Origin: an uncultured bacterium
Lineage (GTDB): Bacteria > Bacillota > Clostridia > Oscillospirales > Ruminococcaceae
DNA: 34,645 nt
Direction of reading: 5' to 3'
NCBI GenBank assembly: GCA_934875375.1
Contig: CAKXHL010000020.1
Span: forward strand, 1-34,645
Position numbers and translations under genes: made by a program. Of the stretch, positions 16,466-24,737 are shown piece by piece. The notes beneath the pieces are model-generated. The model had not been told where the DNA came from, did no database searches, and was given only the letters and a program-made list of their open reading frames with translations. Position 1 is the first letter of the stretch. Every line of letters begins with the position of its first letter.

Positions 16466-17941
16466 ATGTTGCAGATATTATTTTTAAAGATTTTAAACAT
16501 GAGTCTAACTTCGGCCTTGATTATTCTTTTGGTCCTGATTGTAAGGATTCTTTTTCAAAAAGTGCCGAAAAAGTATATTTATTTGTTCTGGAGCGTCGCC
16601 TTATTCCGCCTTTTATGCCCTTTTTCTTTGGAAAGTATCTGGAGTATGATTCCCAGTGCTGAAATTCTTCCCACAGAACTTCTCACATCTACCAATAGCT
16701 ATGATTGGAGCATCCATACCGGCATTATGGCAATAGACCAAACTGTGAATCCTGTTTTGTATGATACTTCGCCGTCCGCTCTCGTTTCCAACTTCACAAT
16801 ATTGTCTTGGATTTGGCTGGCCGGCATGGTTGGAATGCTTTGTTACAGTCTGATTGCTCTGATCCGCCTGCGGCGCACCCTGATTGGCGCCGTCCGGCTC
16901 CGTGATCAGATTTATTTGTCGGATTACGTCGGTTCTCCATTTGTTGTTGGTGTTTTCCGCCCCAAAATTTATTTGCTTTCCAACCTTTCCACACGGGAGC
17001 AGCAGTACATTCTGCTTCATGAACAGACTCATATCCGCCGGTTTGATCCATTTTTTCGCGTAATTGCTTTTGCGGCACTTTCTATCCACTGGTTCAACCC
17101 TCTGGTATGGGCAGCCTTTTTATTAAGCGGCCGAGACATGGAAATGGCCTGTGATGAAATGGTTATGCAAAAACTGGGAGAAAATATCCGCAGCGAATAT
17201 GCCCAGTCCCTACTGGATCTGACCACCGGCAAACGACTTCCCTTTGGGGTGCCACTGGCCTTTTGTAAAAAAGATGCCAAGCTGCGAATCCGGAATATCA
17301 TGGCTTATAAGAAACCTCGCCGATGGGTAATTTTGTCGGCAATCTTGGTATTGGTGTTTTTTTGCACCGGGCTGGCTTTCAATCCGAAAAAAACACAGGA
17401 GCATACGATTTCTTTTCCAGCTTATCAGGATGGAAAGACAGAATATAACGAACAAATCTATCATATCGATCCCTTTGCACTGCACATAAGCCTTCCCAAA
17501 GGATGGTCCGCTGCATTGCCTGTAAAGGAAGAACGAGACGCATCTCTCGTCGGTTTCACACCGGTGTATCTGATGGAAAACGGAGAAGTTCAGGCTATCG
17601 TCTGTTACAATACGTTTGAGCTGTATGACGAAGAATTCCCGCCGGAGGAATTTTATAAAACGGTATATGCTCCGCTGCGCCTAGGAAGTTTGTACCGCTG
17701 GGACGATTATACTCCCATAAATTCCTCCCAAAACACCGAAACCGCTCTGGCCACCGTTTATTATAAAGAAGAAGTGCAAGGGCAGTCTGCGGCACAATGG
17801 CCGGATCGTACCGTTCCGGGAATCCTCTTTTATGACAAGGAGCGCCTTGTTTATCTTGCGCTTCAGTTTACCGATGTATCCCTGTCAACGCAGCAGATTC
17901 GCACCATAGCGCAAAGCATTCGGATTTCTGATACAAAATAA
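16466..17941 (+). CDS. BlaR1/MecR1-like M56 membrane metallopeptidase with atypical sensor
   Basis: A 491-residue polytopic protein expected to sense an extracellular signal and inactivate the neighbouring repressor. N-terminal helices lead to the M56 zinc site HEQTH at 185-189, with the downstream MEMACDE providing the third ligand, then another helix at about 289-304. The C-terminal 185 residues lie outside the cell. True BlaR1/MecR1 carry a class D beta-lactamase-like domain of about 250 residues with STYK, SxN and KTG motifs. None of these is present, and the domain looks more like a small DUF-type or lipoprotein-like fold, so beta-lactam sensing is doubtful. GGGAGG lies 8 bases before the ATG, and the start is 3 bases after the repressor stop. 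No beta-lactamase gene is nearby. Confidence 0.88.
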   Translation: MLQILFLKILNMSLTSALIILLVLIVRILFQKVPKKYIYLFWSVALFRLLCPFSLESIWSMIPSAEILPTELLTSTNSYDWSIHTGIMAIDQTVNPVLYDTSPSALVSNFTILSWIWLAGMVGMLCYSLIALIRLRRTLIGAVRLRDQIYLSDYVGSPFVVGVFRPKIYLLSNLSTREQQYILLHEQTHIRRFDPFFRVIAFAALSIHWFNPLVWAAFLLSGRDMEMACDEMVMQKLGENIRSEYAQSLLDLTTGKRLPFGVPLAFCKKDAKLRIRNIMAYKKPRRWVILSAILVLVFFCTGLAFNPKKTQEHTISFPAYQDGKTEYNEQIYHIDPFALHISLPKGWSAALPVKEERDASLVGFTPVYLMENGEVQAIVCYNTFELYDEEFPPEEFYKTVYAPLRLGSLYRWDDYTPINSSQNTETALATVYYKEEVQGQSAAQWPDRTVPGILFYDKERLVYLALQFTDVSLSTQQIRTIAQSIRISDTK

Positions 17942-17944
17942 AGA

Positions 17945-17982
17945 AAGAGCGGAGAATCACAAATTTGATTCTCCGCTCTTTT
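17945..17982. terminator. Bidirectional terminator
   Basis: A 15-bp perfect stem (AAGAGCGGAGAATCA at 17945-17959, TGATTCTCCGCTCTT at 17966-17980) with a 6-base loop ends the M56 gene and, on the minus strand, the peroxiredoxin-like gene. Confidence 0.93.
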
Positions 17983-17992
17983 CCTCTGAAAT

Positions 17993-18574
17993 TCACTTTG
18001 TTTGCGGTGCTGAAAGTCCGTCTAAAATCCGGAGCATTTCTTCTACGGTGGGCATATCAATGCTATTTTTCGCATAATGCGCATAGACAACGCTGCCGTC
18101 CGGATCCACAACAAACATAGCGGGAAGCTGCTGCTCATTGCCCTCATACTTTCCGTGAACAAATCCCGCTTCTTTTATCTTTTGTTTTTTTGCCTCCAGT
18201 TTAGCAATATCCTCTGGCAAAGTCGGCATTCTCTCTTCTTTTGTCGCAGTGGCAGGGATTTCTAATGTCTGATAAATCATCTGACTCTGGTCGCAAATGA
18301 TGTGATATGGAAGAGGACTGTCCTTTAAATCTTCCAGCACCACAGCCGGATCACTCTGCATCACGACATAAACCTGCACGCCTCTTTTTTGAAACTCCTC
18401 ATAATAAGCAGCAATTTGGTGGATATCATAGCGGCAAGTGGTGCAACCAATGTAGCGCAATACCCAAAAAACCGTGCGCCCATTGCGCAAAACAGATTCG
18501 GTGGTCAATCCGCTTTGGGACTCCGTTTGAAATGTAAAAAAAGGCATTTTGTCTCCTACATGCAGTTTTGCCAT
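17993..18574 (-). CDS. Peroxiredoxin-like (AhpC/TSA, thioredoxin-fold) protein
   Basis: A 193-residue cytosolic thiol protein. VGDKMPFFTFQT is the usual peroxiredoxin opening; FWVLRYIGCTTCRYDIHQI places a CxxC pair at C44 and C47 where peroxiredoxins have the peroxidatic cysteine, so it may act as reductase or peroxidase. The ending LPAMFVVDPDGSVVYAHYAK is typical of the fold. A charged insertion (about 120-140) with KEERMPTLPEDIAKLEAKKQ is unusual for AhpC. AGGAGA lies before the ATG. It is transcribed divergently from the esterase gene from its own promoter. Confidence 0.87.
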   Translation of the reverse strand: MAKLHVGDKMPFFTFQTESQSGLTTESVLRNGRTVFWVLRYIGCTTCRYDIHQIAAYYEEFQKRGVQVYVVMQSDPAVVLEDLKDSPLPYHIICDQSQMIYQTLEIPATATKEERMPTLPEDIAKLEAKKQKIKEAGFVHGKYEGNEQQLPAMFVVDPDGSVVYAHYAKNSIDMPTVEEMLRILDGLSAPQTK

Positions 18575-18661
18575 AATGATCTCTCCTGTTAATTAAACTT
18601 TTTTACAAAATAAGCGATTGAAAAACGATATCCTGCCGTTTTCCGATCCATTTCCAGTTTT

Positions 18662-18690
18662 AGTATAGTAGAATAAAAAGAAAAAAACAA
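18662..18690 (-). promoter_or_regulatory. Promoter of the peroxiredoxin-like gene
   Basis: Read on the minus strand: TTGTTT (18690-18685), 17 bases, TATACT (18667-18662). It lies back to back with the plus-strand promoter, the two -35 boxes being about 20 bases apart. Confidence 0.7.
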
Positions 18691-18709
18691 TCCCAACTAT
18701 GGTTTTGGG

Positions 18710-18739
18710 TTGAAAGCACCGACTTTTAGCAGGTATAAT
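18710..18739 (+). promoter_or_regulatory. Promoter of the esterase gene
   Basis: TTGAAA (18710-18715), 18 bases, TATAAT (18734-18739). The TTG of this -35 box begins the longest open frame of the downstream gene, so that frame start is not the translation start. Confidence 0.83.
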
Positions 18740-18772
18740 GGAAAAAAGAACGGAAGAAAGAAGGCAAAAAAG

Positions 18773-19507
18773 TTGAAAGGAACCATTTTTTCATTTTCTC
18801 CTTATAAAAGGTCCTGTTTCATCTATTGCCCACCCAATTACGAGCAGTCAAATCTGAGATATCCCGTGGTTTACGCATGCGGAGAGCGGCAGGATGAAGC
18901 AGCATCCATACTCAGCAAGCTGGAACCACAATTCCGCAAGGGGCTTTCCCCCTTTCTATTCGTCGGAATCCATGCAGAATGGGAACGGGATTTAACGCCT
19001 TGGCCCGCACCGGCTGTTTTTCGGGAATCTCCTGATTTTACGGGAGGTGCCAAAGCGTATTGGCAGGAGTTTACCGAGTATATAAAACCATTTGTAGATC
19101 AAGATTTTCGAACGCTTTCTGACCCGCCGCATACTGCCGTATGCGGCTACTCTCTGGGTGGGCTGGCAGCTTTGTATGCCCTTTATTTACATTCGGAAAT
19201 TGGACTGGCCGCCAGCATATCCGGTTCTTTATGGTATGAAAACTGGATTTCTTTTATGGAAAAGAATCTGCCGACCTATCCCAATGCCCGAATCTACCTG
19301 TCCCTAGGGCGCAATGAGGAAAAATCCCGGCATCCGATGATGCGCAAAATTGGAGATTGTACCCGCACAGCACAAACTTTGTTATCCAGCCAGCTGAACC
19401 GGGATATTCCATTAATTTGGCACAACGGAGGACATTATACGCAAATTGCCCAACGAAAAGAACAAGCTTTTATCTGGTTAGCCGAACAAATGAACCATAT
19501 CCACTAA
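18773..19507 (+). CDS. Putative esterase (alpha/beta hydrolase, esterase D family)
   Basis: A hydrolase of about 244 residues in the family of Enterococcus/Clostridium esterases related to enterochelin esterase and antigen 85. The nucleophile elbow is GYSLGG, the acid probably lies near LSLGRNEEKSRH, and the late His is in WHNGGHYTQIAQR. The core segments SCFIYCPPNY and YPVVYACGE match the fold opening. The start is uncertain: the TTG at 18773 has AGAAGG about 10 bases upstream, and the in-frame TTG at 18710 is the -35 box, so I prefer 18773. No in-frame ATG occurs near. It lacks a signal peptide. A strong terminator follows. Confidence 0.85.
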   Translation: MKGTIFSFSPYKRSCFIYCPPNYEQSNLRYPVVYACGERQDEAASILSKLEPQFRKGLSPFLFVGIHAEWERDLTPWPAPAVFRESPDFTGGAKAYWQEFTEYIKPFVDQDFRTLSDPPHTAVCGYSLGGLAALYALYLHSEIGLAASISGSLWYENWISFMEKNLPTYPNARIYLSLGRNEEKSRHPMMRKIGDCTRTAQTLLSSQLNRDIPLIWHNGGHYTQIAQRKEQAFIWLAEQMNHIH

Positions 19508-19571
19508 ATCCTTTTCTGTTGTTTGGGAAAACGATTTTTCTTCTCTACTTTATAGTCCGTCCTGATAGGAT

Positions 19572-19611
19572 AAAAATCAAAACCCGGTGTGATTACCGGG
19601 TTTTGATTTTT
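19572..19611. terminator. Bidirectional terminator
   Basis: A 17-bp perfect stem (19572-19588 with 19595-19611; core AAAACCCGGT / ACCGGGTTTT) with a 6-base loop. It ends the esterase gene and, on the minus strand, the SdpI-family gene whose stop (19593-19595) lies in the hairpin. Confidence 0.93.
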
Positions 19612-20009
19612 CTTTTGCCTTCGTTTTTTTCTTTCGGATTCCCCAAAGAATCAAAATTTCGGCGCAAAGCCCTCTCTGTTGGCAAAATAACACCGACTAG
19701 CAAAATGAGCTGCGCAAACATCAAAATCGTCGATACAGTTTCAAAGCAAGAGGTGCGGCAAAATAAAAACAATACCACAAGCGAAAGAGAAAGGCTGGCA
19801 ATCCCACTATAAAACCAAATTTTTCCCGCATAGTGATGCGCAAATGTCCATGTAGCCTGGTTTTTCATAGACATTGCAGTCCGGTAGCCATACAGGCCGT
19901 TGATATTTTTCGGAGGCCTTTTTTGAAATAGAAAGCCAAATCCGATCATGGTACCAGACAGCAAGAACGTATAGCACAGTGTTGACCAAAATAAAATCTT
20001 TTCTTCCAC
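19593..20009 (-). CDS. SdpI family membrane protein
   Basis: A 138-residue membrane protein of about three helices. The middle segment PPKNINGLYGYRTAMSMKNQATWTFAHHYAGKIWF matches the SdpI/YhfL signature (Gly-Tyr-Arg-Thr, then Ser-x-x-N, then Trp-x-x-A). In Bacillus subtilis SdpI gives immunity to the SdpC toxin and acts as a signal receptor; most relatives have no tested role and no toxin is visible here. The start is a GTG with AGAGG 9 bases upstream, 14 bases after the TPM gene stop, so it is the last gene of the SPFH operon. Confidence 0.82.
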   Translation of the reverse strand: MEEKILFWSTLCYTFLLSGTMIGFGFLFQKRPPKNINGLYGYRTAMSMKNQATWTFAHHYAGKIWFYSGIASLSLSLVVLFLFCRTSCFETVSTILMFAQLILLVGVILPTERALRRNFDSLGNPKEKNEGKRKIKTR

Positions 20010-20023
20010 ACGAAACTTCCTCT

Positions 20024-20929
20024 CTAAAACTTTCGACTGCCGCCTCCATGACTGCGCCCGCTTCTGGACGTATGGGTAGAGGCCCCGCCAAAACTGCGGC
20101 TCCCTCCTCCATGTGTCTTACCACTTCTGGAAACATGGGTAGAGGAGCCGCCAAAATTGCTGCGAGAACCGTCTCCAGAAGGAGAACTAGTCTGTGGCAG
20201 GTGGCGCTTGGTCACATGTTTATCCACCAGTTTGTTTTCTTTTCGACACAACAACAAAGAACTGTAAGAGCGATAGGATTTTGGACGCTGCTTTGTTTCT
20301 CCTGATTTGCCTCGGGTAAAATAAAGCATTCCAACCGCCAAAAATCCGATAAGCAAGCTGATTGGCAACATTTGAGCCATGGTCTGCCCAATCGTTTTTT
20401 TCTTCTGGAGAGGTGCCGTTTTCTCCTGCTCATTCTCCGCATGAGACACCGTCTGGGATACATCCTGTGACGCATAATCTGCCACTCTTTCTACAAAGGC
20501 CTGTGCTGCCAACGCTGACTCTCCGTCGATCAAAAATCCCACTACTTCATCGAGAATTTTGTCAATTCGTGCGTCGGACAAGAGCCGGATTCCATATCCC
20601 GTAGTAGAAACCGCCACTTCAGAAGCACCCATATCAATCAAGAGCAGTACGCCGCTGTTATCATCTCCCATGCCAAATCCGCCGTCGTCAAAAAAATCAT
20701 CTGCGTAAGCCTGCGCATCCTTATTTCCCGTGCTTAAAGCAGTCACGATTACCAAATCCAACGCAGCCTGTTCTTTCACCTGAGAAATTTTTTCTTCCAA
20801 AGCAGTTTCTTGCTGCACGGTAAAGAGGTCTGCATCATCGTATACCCGCTGCTGATTTGCTGCAACCGGAAAAATCATATTGACAAAAAGCAACAGGCAA
20901 ATGAAAAAGCATAAAACTCTCTTTATCAT
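20024..20929 (-). CDS. TPM-domain membrane protein (YdjH-like)
   Basis: A 301-residue protein. A signal peptide or anchor (IKRVLCFFICLLLFVNMIF) precedes a TPM (Psb32/YgcG-type) domain at about 28-160 (DDADLFTVQQETALEEKI, GVLLLIDM, YGIRLLSD), then a helix at 187-204 and a cytoplasmic tail. The last 48 residues are two Ser/Gly-rich repeats of about 21 residues (254-274 and 276-296) ending GGGSRKF. The ATG at 20929 overlaps the preceding stop as ATGA and has AGGGGG 8 bases upstream, so the longer open frame is an artefact. B. subtilis YdjH has the same layout and works with YdjG and YdjI. Confidence 0.85.
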   Translation of the reverse strand: MIKRVLCFFICLLLFVNMIFPVAANQQRVYDDADLFTVQQETALEEKISQVKEQAALDLVIVTALSTGNKDAQAYADDFFDDGGFGMGDDNSGVLLLIDMGASEVAVSTTGYGIRLLSDARIDKILDEVVGFLIDGESALAAQAFVERVADYASQDVSQTVSHAENEQEKTAPLQKKKTIGQTMAQMLPISLLIGFLAVGMLYFTRGKSGETKQRPKSYRSYSSLLLCRKENKLVDKHVTKRHLPQTSSPSGDGSRSNFGGSSTHVSRSGKTHGGGSRSFGGASTHTSRSGRSHGGGSRKF

Positions 20930-21966
20930 AAGAAATATCCCCCTATTGTCAGCAAAATAAAAGAGATGCCGCTGACAAGGCCAAACAGTTTTGCCATCCG
21001 CCATATGCTGATCGGCAGTTTTCCATTCACCATACCATTTTGCCCATTCATTGCAAAAAAGTATTTTTTTCCGTGGTACTGATAAGTCAAAATCCACGCT
21101 GGAAGCAGAAGATATTTCCAATCAGTGCTTTTTTCTTCTATATCGCAGTTATGAAGTGAAATAGTTGTGAACCCGTCAAAACTTTCTTGCAACAGACGGG
21201 TTGCGTGTTCTCTCATTTTATTGCGCACCTGCTCCTCCAGGTCTGAGCGCTCCTGATTTCTGCGTTCCGCCTGAAATCCGGACAGGTAAGCTGCCGAAAA
21301 AGGTTTTATCTGACTATAATCATAGGTCAATATTCCTTCTAAAAGCGTTGTTTCCTCCCGGTTTAGTGCCACAATATCATAATTGCGCGTACTCATTTCA
21401 CCCTCGCGGATCAGCGAATAAACGCTTGTCTCGGTGTATTCCGTTTCACCCGAAACCCAAATCCGGATATTTCTCGCCGTTGCCTCCGCAGCTACTTTGC
21501 TCTTTCCGCTGACCAGCCAAAACGGGAAATAAACCCCGCTGAGTTTTTCTATTTGAGACTCCGAAAAAAAGCGGCGATCTACAAAGGGATTTCTTTTACA
21601 CCATTGCATAAATTTTTCCTTTGCCTGCTCCGCTGAAACAGAAAAAGGAATAATCGCATCTGGCTGCCACTGGCCGGAAAGGCGGCCGCTAACGGTCACC
21701 GGATTATGACAGTAGTAGCAATATGTAGCGGCGGTCGTACCTGTGGTCATCAGCTGTGCGCCGCAGGAAGGACACTGGTACGACACAGTCTCCTCCATCT
21801 GTTCCCGCGACTTATTTTCCTCATGGTTGCCGGCAACCGGCGCCATTTTATCAAGTTCTGGCTGAGCAAAGTGACTGCCACAGTAATCGCAGACAAAATG
21901 CTGTGATTCGGGCCGAAAAATCAACTGTGCACCGCAATTGGGGCATTTATAGGTTAAAACCGCCAT
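20926..21966 (-). CDS. Zinc-ribbon membrane protein (YdjG-like)
   Basis: A 346-residue protein with two N-terminal zinc ribbons (C8-C11 with C26-C29, and C65-C68 with C83-C86), a beta-rich middle with FPFWLVSGK, and one C-terminal transmembrane helix (about 322-345). The layout matches B. subtilis YdjG, which with YdjH anchors YdjI at the membrane. Zinc ribbons at the N-terminus with a C-terminal anchor suggest a cytosolic adaptor. It follows the SPFH gene by 30 bases and overlaps the TPM gene by 4, so the three are translated together. Confidence 0.82.
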   Translation of the reverse strand: MAVLTYKCPNCGAQLIFRPESQHFVCDYCGSHFAQPELDKMAPVAGNHEENKSREQMEETVSYQCPSCGAQLMTTGTTAATYCYYCHNPVTVSGRLSGQWQPDAIIPFSVSAEQAKEKFMQWCKRNPFVDRRFFSESQIEKLSGVYFPFWLVSGKSKVAAEATARNIRIWVSGETEYTETSVYSLIREGEMSTRNYDIVALNREETTLLEGILTYDYSQIKPFSAAYLSGFQAERRNQERSDLEEQVRNKMREHATRLLQESFDGFTTISLHNCDIEEKSTDWKYLLLPAWILTYQYHGKKYFFAMNGQNGMVNGKLPISIWRMAKLFGLVSGISFILLTIGGYFL

Positions 21967-21996
21967 GACCGGTTTCCGCCTTTCTCAAAATTTTTG

Positions 21997-23262
21997 TTAC
22001 AGCCTTTCTCCGCACTGAGGACAAAATTTAGGGATTTTGCCATTTGTCAGTGAAATCAGATTGCCGCATTTGGGACATTTCTTTTCTGCCGCAGGCTTGG
22101 GTTCTCCGCATTGGGCGCAGAAATTGCCCTGACATTGGGCATGGCATTGGGGACATTCCCAATTCTCCGGTTTTTTAGCGCCGCACTGTGAGCAGAAGCG
22201 ATCATTTTCTCCGTTCTGCGCACCACAGCTGCATTTCCAGCCATCAGACACTGCCGGCTGGCGGCTCATCTGCTGCTGATTACTCTGGGAAAAAGCCGAC
22301 GCCATCCCAGAGCCAGACTGCATGCCCATTCCAATTCCTACAAATCCGGCGGCAGATCCATTGGCGTTGGAACCCGCCGCCTCAAAACCGCGGGCCATCG
22401 CTCCCTGCACATATCCTTCACGGATTGCCGCATCGCTTAACATTGCTCCTTGATTCCGCATTTGAATCAACTTTTGAGATTCTTCGTCATAAGAGATACT
22501 GGCGATTCCCACCGACTGTACTTCTATACCGCGCATCAGCTTCCAATCTTCATCCAGAATGCTGCTCATATACCGGCTTAGCTCCCGCCCTTTTGACGGT
22601 ACATAAGAAATGCGAACCCCATCTGCCGACATCTGATTGATTGCAGCCTGCAAAGCCTCCATAAATTCGGAGAAGTATTGCTCGTTGATATCCTCAATCT
22701 CCACCCTCTCCTGATTTCGCGGCACCGCCTCTGCATAAAAACGCAGCGGATCCGTTATCTTGATGGAATAGGTGCCATGGGTACGCAAAAACAACTCCGC
22801 ATTATATGCCTGGTCGAAATAGTTAATTGGTGTGCGGGTACCAAATCGAATCCCTTTGATCTCCTGCAGGTTGATAAAATATACCTTTTGTGTACCGGAC
22901 GGCACGCCGCCGTATTGAATCCGACGAAAGGATTCTTCCAGTGCATCACCGAACTGTCCATTGAATAACGAAGGAGCACCTGTATTCTCCACCTGATAGT
23001 ATCCTTCTTCTGCAGTATAGTCTACCACCTTCCCACCGTCTACCAGCATCATAAACTGGTTGGGATAGACATGAACCACTGACCCATTGGTAATCAAAGC
23101 CTGCGTTCCTTTGTTATTTTGCCCCCGCTTATCTCTGGGACGAACCATAATGCCGCGAGTAAAAACAGTATGTTCTCCCATGTCATCCGGTTCAATCACC
23201 TCCAGCCACTGATCTGCCAGTGCACCGCCTGCAGCACTCAGCACAGCTTTGATGATTCCCAT
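21997..23262 (-). CDS. SPFH-domain protein with C-terminal zinc ribbons (YdjI-like)
   Basis: A 421-residue protein. It starts GIIKAVLSAAGGALADQWLEVIEP, has an SPFH/virion-core-like domain to about 280 (IMVRPRD, GSVVHVYPNQFMMLVDGGKVVDY, INYFDQAYNAELFLRTHGTYSIKI), a Gly/Met-rich linker, and three zinc-ribbon units in the last 80 residues (CSCGAQN...CSQCG, CPQC...CAQCG, CPKC...CPQCG). AGGAGG lies 7 bases before the ATG, which fixes the start well inside a longer frame. SPFH proteins scaffold membrane domains; B. subtilis YdjI does so with YdjG/YdjH and PspA. It is the first gene of the operon. Confidence 0.9.
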   Translation of the reverse strand: MGIIKAVLSAAGGALADQWLEVIEPDDMGEHTVFTRGIMVRPRDKRGQNNKGTQALITNGSVVHVYPNQFMMLVDGGKVVDYTAEEGYYQVENTGAPSLFNGQFGDALEESFRRIQYGGVPSGTQKVYFINLQEIKGIRFGTRTPINYFDQAYNAELFLRTHGTYSIKITDPLRFYAEAVPRNQERVEIEDINEQYFSEFMEALQAAINQMSADGVRISYVPSKGRELSRYMSSILDEDWKLMRGIEVQSVGIASISYDEESQKLIQMRNQGAMLSDAAIREGYVQGAMARGFEAAGSNANGSAAGFVGIGMGMQSGSGMASAFSQSNQQQMSRQPAVSDGWKCSCGAQNGENDRFCSQCGAKKPENWECPQCHAQCQGNFCAQCGEPKPAAEKKCPKCGNLISLTNGKIPKFCPQCGERL

Positions 23263-23319
23263 ACTTATTTCCTCCTTTTTGCGTTTTTCTCTTGTGGATC
23301 TAAAATCTCTTTTTTCTTT

Positions 23320-23348
23320 ATTATAACGTGAATGCCACTTTCCCGCAA
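23320..23348 (-). promoter_or_regulatory. Promoter of the SPFH operon
   Basis: Read on the minus strand: TTGCGG (23348-23343), 17 bases, TATAAT (23325-23320). It looks like sigma-A rather than an ECF promoter. The B. subtilis counterpart is in the sigma-W regulon. Confidence 0.82.
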
Positions 23349-23363
23349 TGAAAAAAATGACGT

Positions 23364-24566
23364 TTACCGGTCCTCTTTTTGCCGACTCGCTGCATTCTTC
23401 AAGGCTGTAAGTGTATTTTTTGTTTTTCCCATAATAACCTGATCCAGCAAAGTATATAGGCATGCTCCCAGCTGAGGCCCTGTGAAACCCAGACCCGCCA
23501 AATCCTGACCATTGATTGCCAACTGCTCAATAGAAAAGCACTCTTCATCGGTCAAAATCCGCTCCAGAAGTTCCATCCGTTTTTGGCGGCAATCTGCTTC
23601 CCCTTCTAAGGCAAATCGGTAATCAATCCAACGGCGTGCGTTTTGCTGCCCCAAATCCCGCAAAAGGTATTTCATTGATACCCGCAGCGGTAAAGATAAA
23701 TTTTCTTTCCACTGCAGCAACATCTGCACCTCAGCCGAAAGTTTTTTACGCAACCGCAATCGGGAAAGCACAGCCGGCACGTCGGTCGATTGAGAAAGCA
23801 AAACCGCTATCCGGATAACCAAATCGGTACTTGCCCGTTCAAGACACCCGGACAGTTTTTTCCAATCCTCAGCCTCTTCTCCGCATTCCGGCAAAATAAC
23901 AGCAAATACCGGCCAAAAAGCAAACAAAACTCTTCCTGTGCCGCTTTCTGTCAAAAAGCGGCACAATTCTGTTTGTATTCGTTCTTTGGAAATCTGTTTC
24001 AAACCATCCCGGCAGGAAATAGCTGCCCGCGTTGTCTCTTTTTCCACATGAAAGCCATATGCAGCGGCAAAACGCATCCCGCGCAGAATCCGAAGGGCAT
24101 CCTCTTGAAATCTCAAATTGGGGTTTCCTACGCATCGCAGGACTCTTTGAACCAAATCTTTTCGCCCTTTCCATGGGTCGATCAACCCTTTTTCCGGATG
24201 ATAAGCCATTGCATTTACCGTAAAATCTCTTCTGGCCAAATCTTCTTTTAAATCGCGCACAAAAGTCACCGAATCTGGATGGCGGCCATCCGTGTATCCG
24301 CTTTCGGTTCGATAGGAGGTAATCTCATATAGGTGACCGTCCAGTACAACACCCACTGTGCCATGGCGGGAACCGGACAATACCAATTTTTTATCATAAA
24401 AGCAGGCTTTCACTTCTTCCGGACGCGCGGAAGTGCATAAATCCCAATCTTTAGGAGTCAGACCCAACAGCGCATCTCTCACACAACCGCCTACCAAATA
24501 ACCTTCATATCCTTTTTGCTCTAAACGGCTTAATAAATACCGTACTTCGCCGGGAATGACGAGCAT
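23364..24566 (-). CDS. cca: CCA-adding enzyme (tRNA nucleotidyltransferase)
   Basis: A 400-residue class II nucleotidyltransferase that builds or repairs the 3' CCA of tRNAs without a template. GGCVRD is at 26-31, the metal-binding DWD at 40-42, RRDFTVNAM at 112-120, followed by the RNA-binding helices (DALRILRGMRFAAAYGF is the ERxxxE-type neck). The start is fixed by AGGAGG 7 bases before the ATG at 24566; upstream in-frame TTG/GGA codons are that ribosome site. The window tRNAs encode CCA, so this enzyme would mainly repair. Confidence 0.95.
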   Translation of the reverse strand: MLVIPGEVRYLLSRLEQKGYEGYLVGGCVRDALLGLTPKDWDLCTSARPEEVKACFYDKKLVLSGSRHGTVGVVLDGHLYEITSYRTESGYTDGRHPDSVTFVRDLKEDLARRDFTVNAMAYHPEKGLIDPWKGRKDLVQRVLRCVGNPNLRFQEDALRILRGMRFAAAYGFHVEKETTRAAISCRDGLKQISKERIQTELCRFLTESGTGRVLFAFWPVFAVILPECGEEAEDWKKLSGCLERASTDLVIRIAVLLSQSTDVPAVLSRLRLRKKLSAEVQMLLQWKENLSLPLRVSMKYLLRDLGQQNARRWIDYRFALEGEADCRQKRMELLERILTDEECFSIEQLAINGQDLAGLGFTGPQLGACLYTLLDQVIMGKTKNTLTALKNAASRQKEDR

Positions 24567-24737
24567 CTTCTTTCCTCCTGCAAACAAAAGCTGCCATTAG
24601 AACGGCGTTTCGAATTCCTGCAAAGGTAGTTTTCTGGCACTCACAGGCATTTCTATCCTCACAAGTTTTCTGATTTTTCACCGTATCTTTCGGCAGCTTT
24701 TATATTCCTTTTTTGCCCGCCTCTCGAAATAGGCAGA
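24567..24737 (-). other. Leader of cca with an inverted repeat and a short ORF
   Basis: AAAAGCTGCC (24586-24595) and GGCAGCTTTT (24692-24701) form a perfect 10-bp inverted repeat 96 bases apart. Between the arms a 17-codon ORF (minus strand, MPVSARKLPLQEFETPF) has a GAGGA-like site. No good promoter was found. It could be a leader structure or chance. Confidence 0.35.

Noticed and set aside
16466..17941. Functional beta-lactam sensor BlaR1
   Set aside because: The extracellular domain lacks all penicillin-binding motifs, so the name BlaR1 was not given.
20930..21121. Longer N-terminus of the TPM protein
   Set aside because: The frame overlaps the preceding gene by 190 bases; the ATG in the ATGA overlap has a ribosome site and starts a signal peptide.
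23263..23463. Longer N-terminus of the SPFH protein
   Set aside because: The extension covers the promoter and part of cca; AGGAGG fixes the start at 23262.
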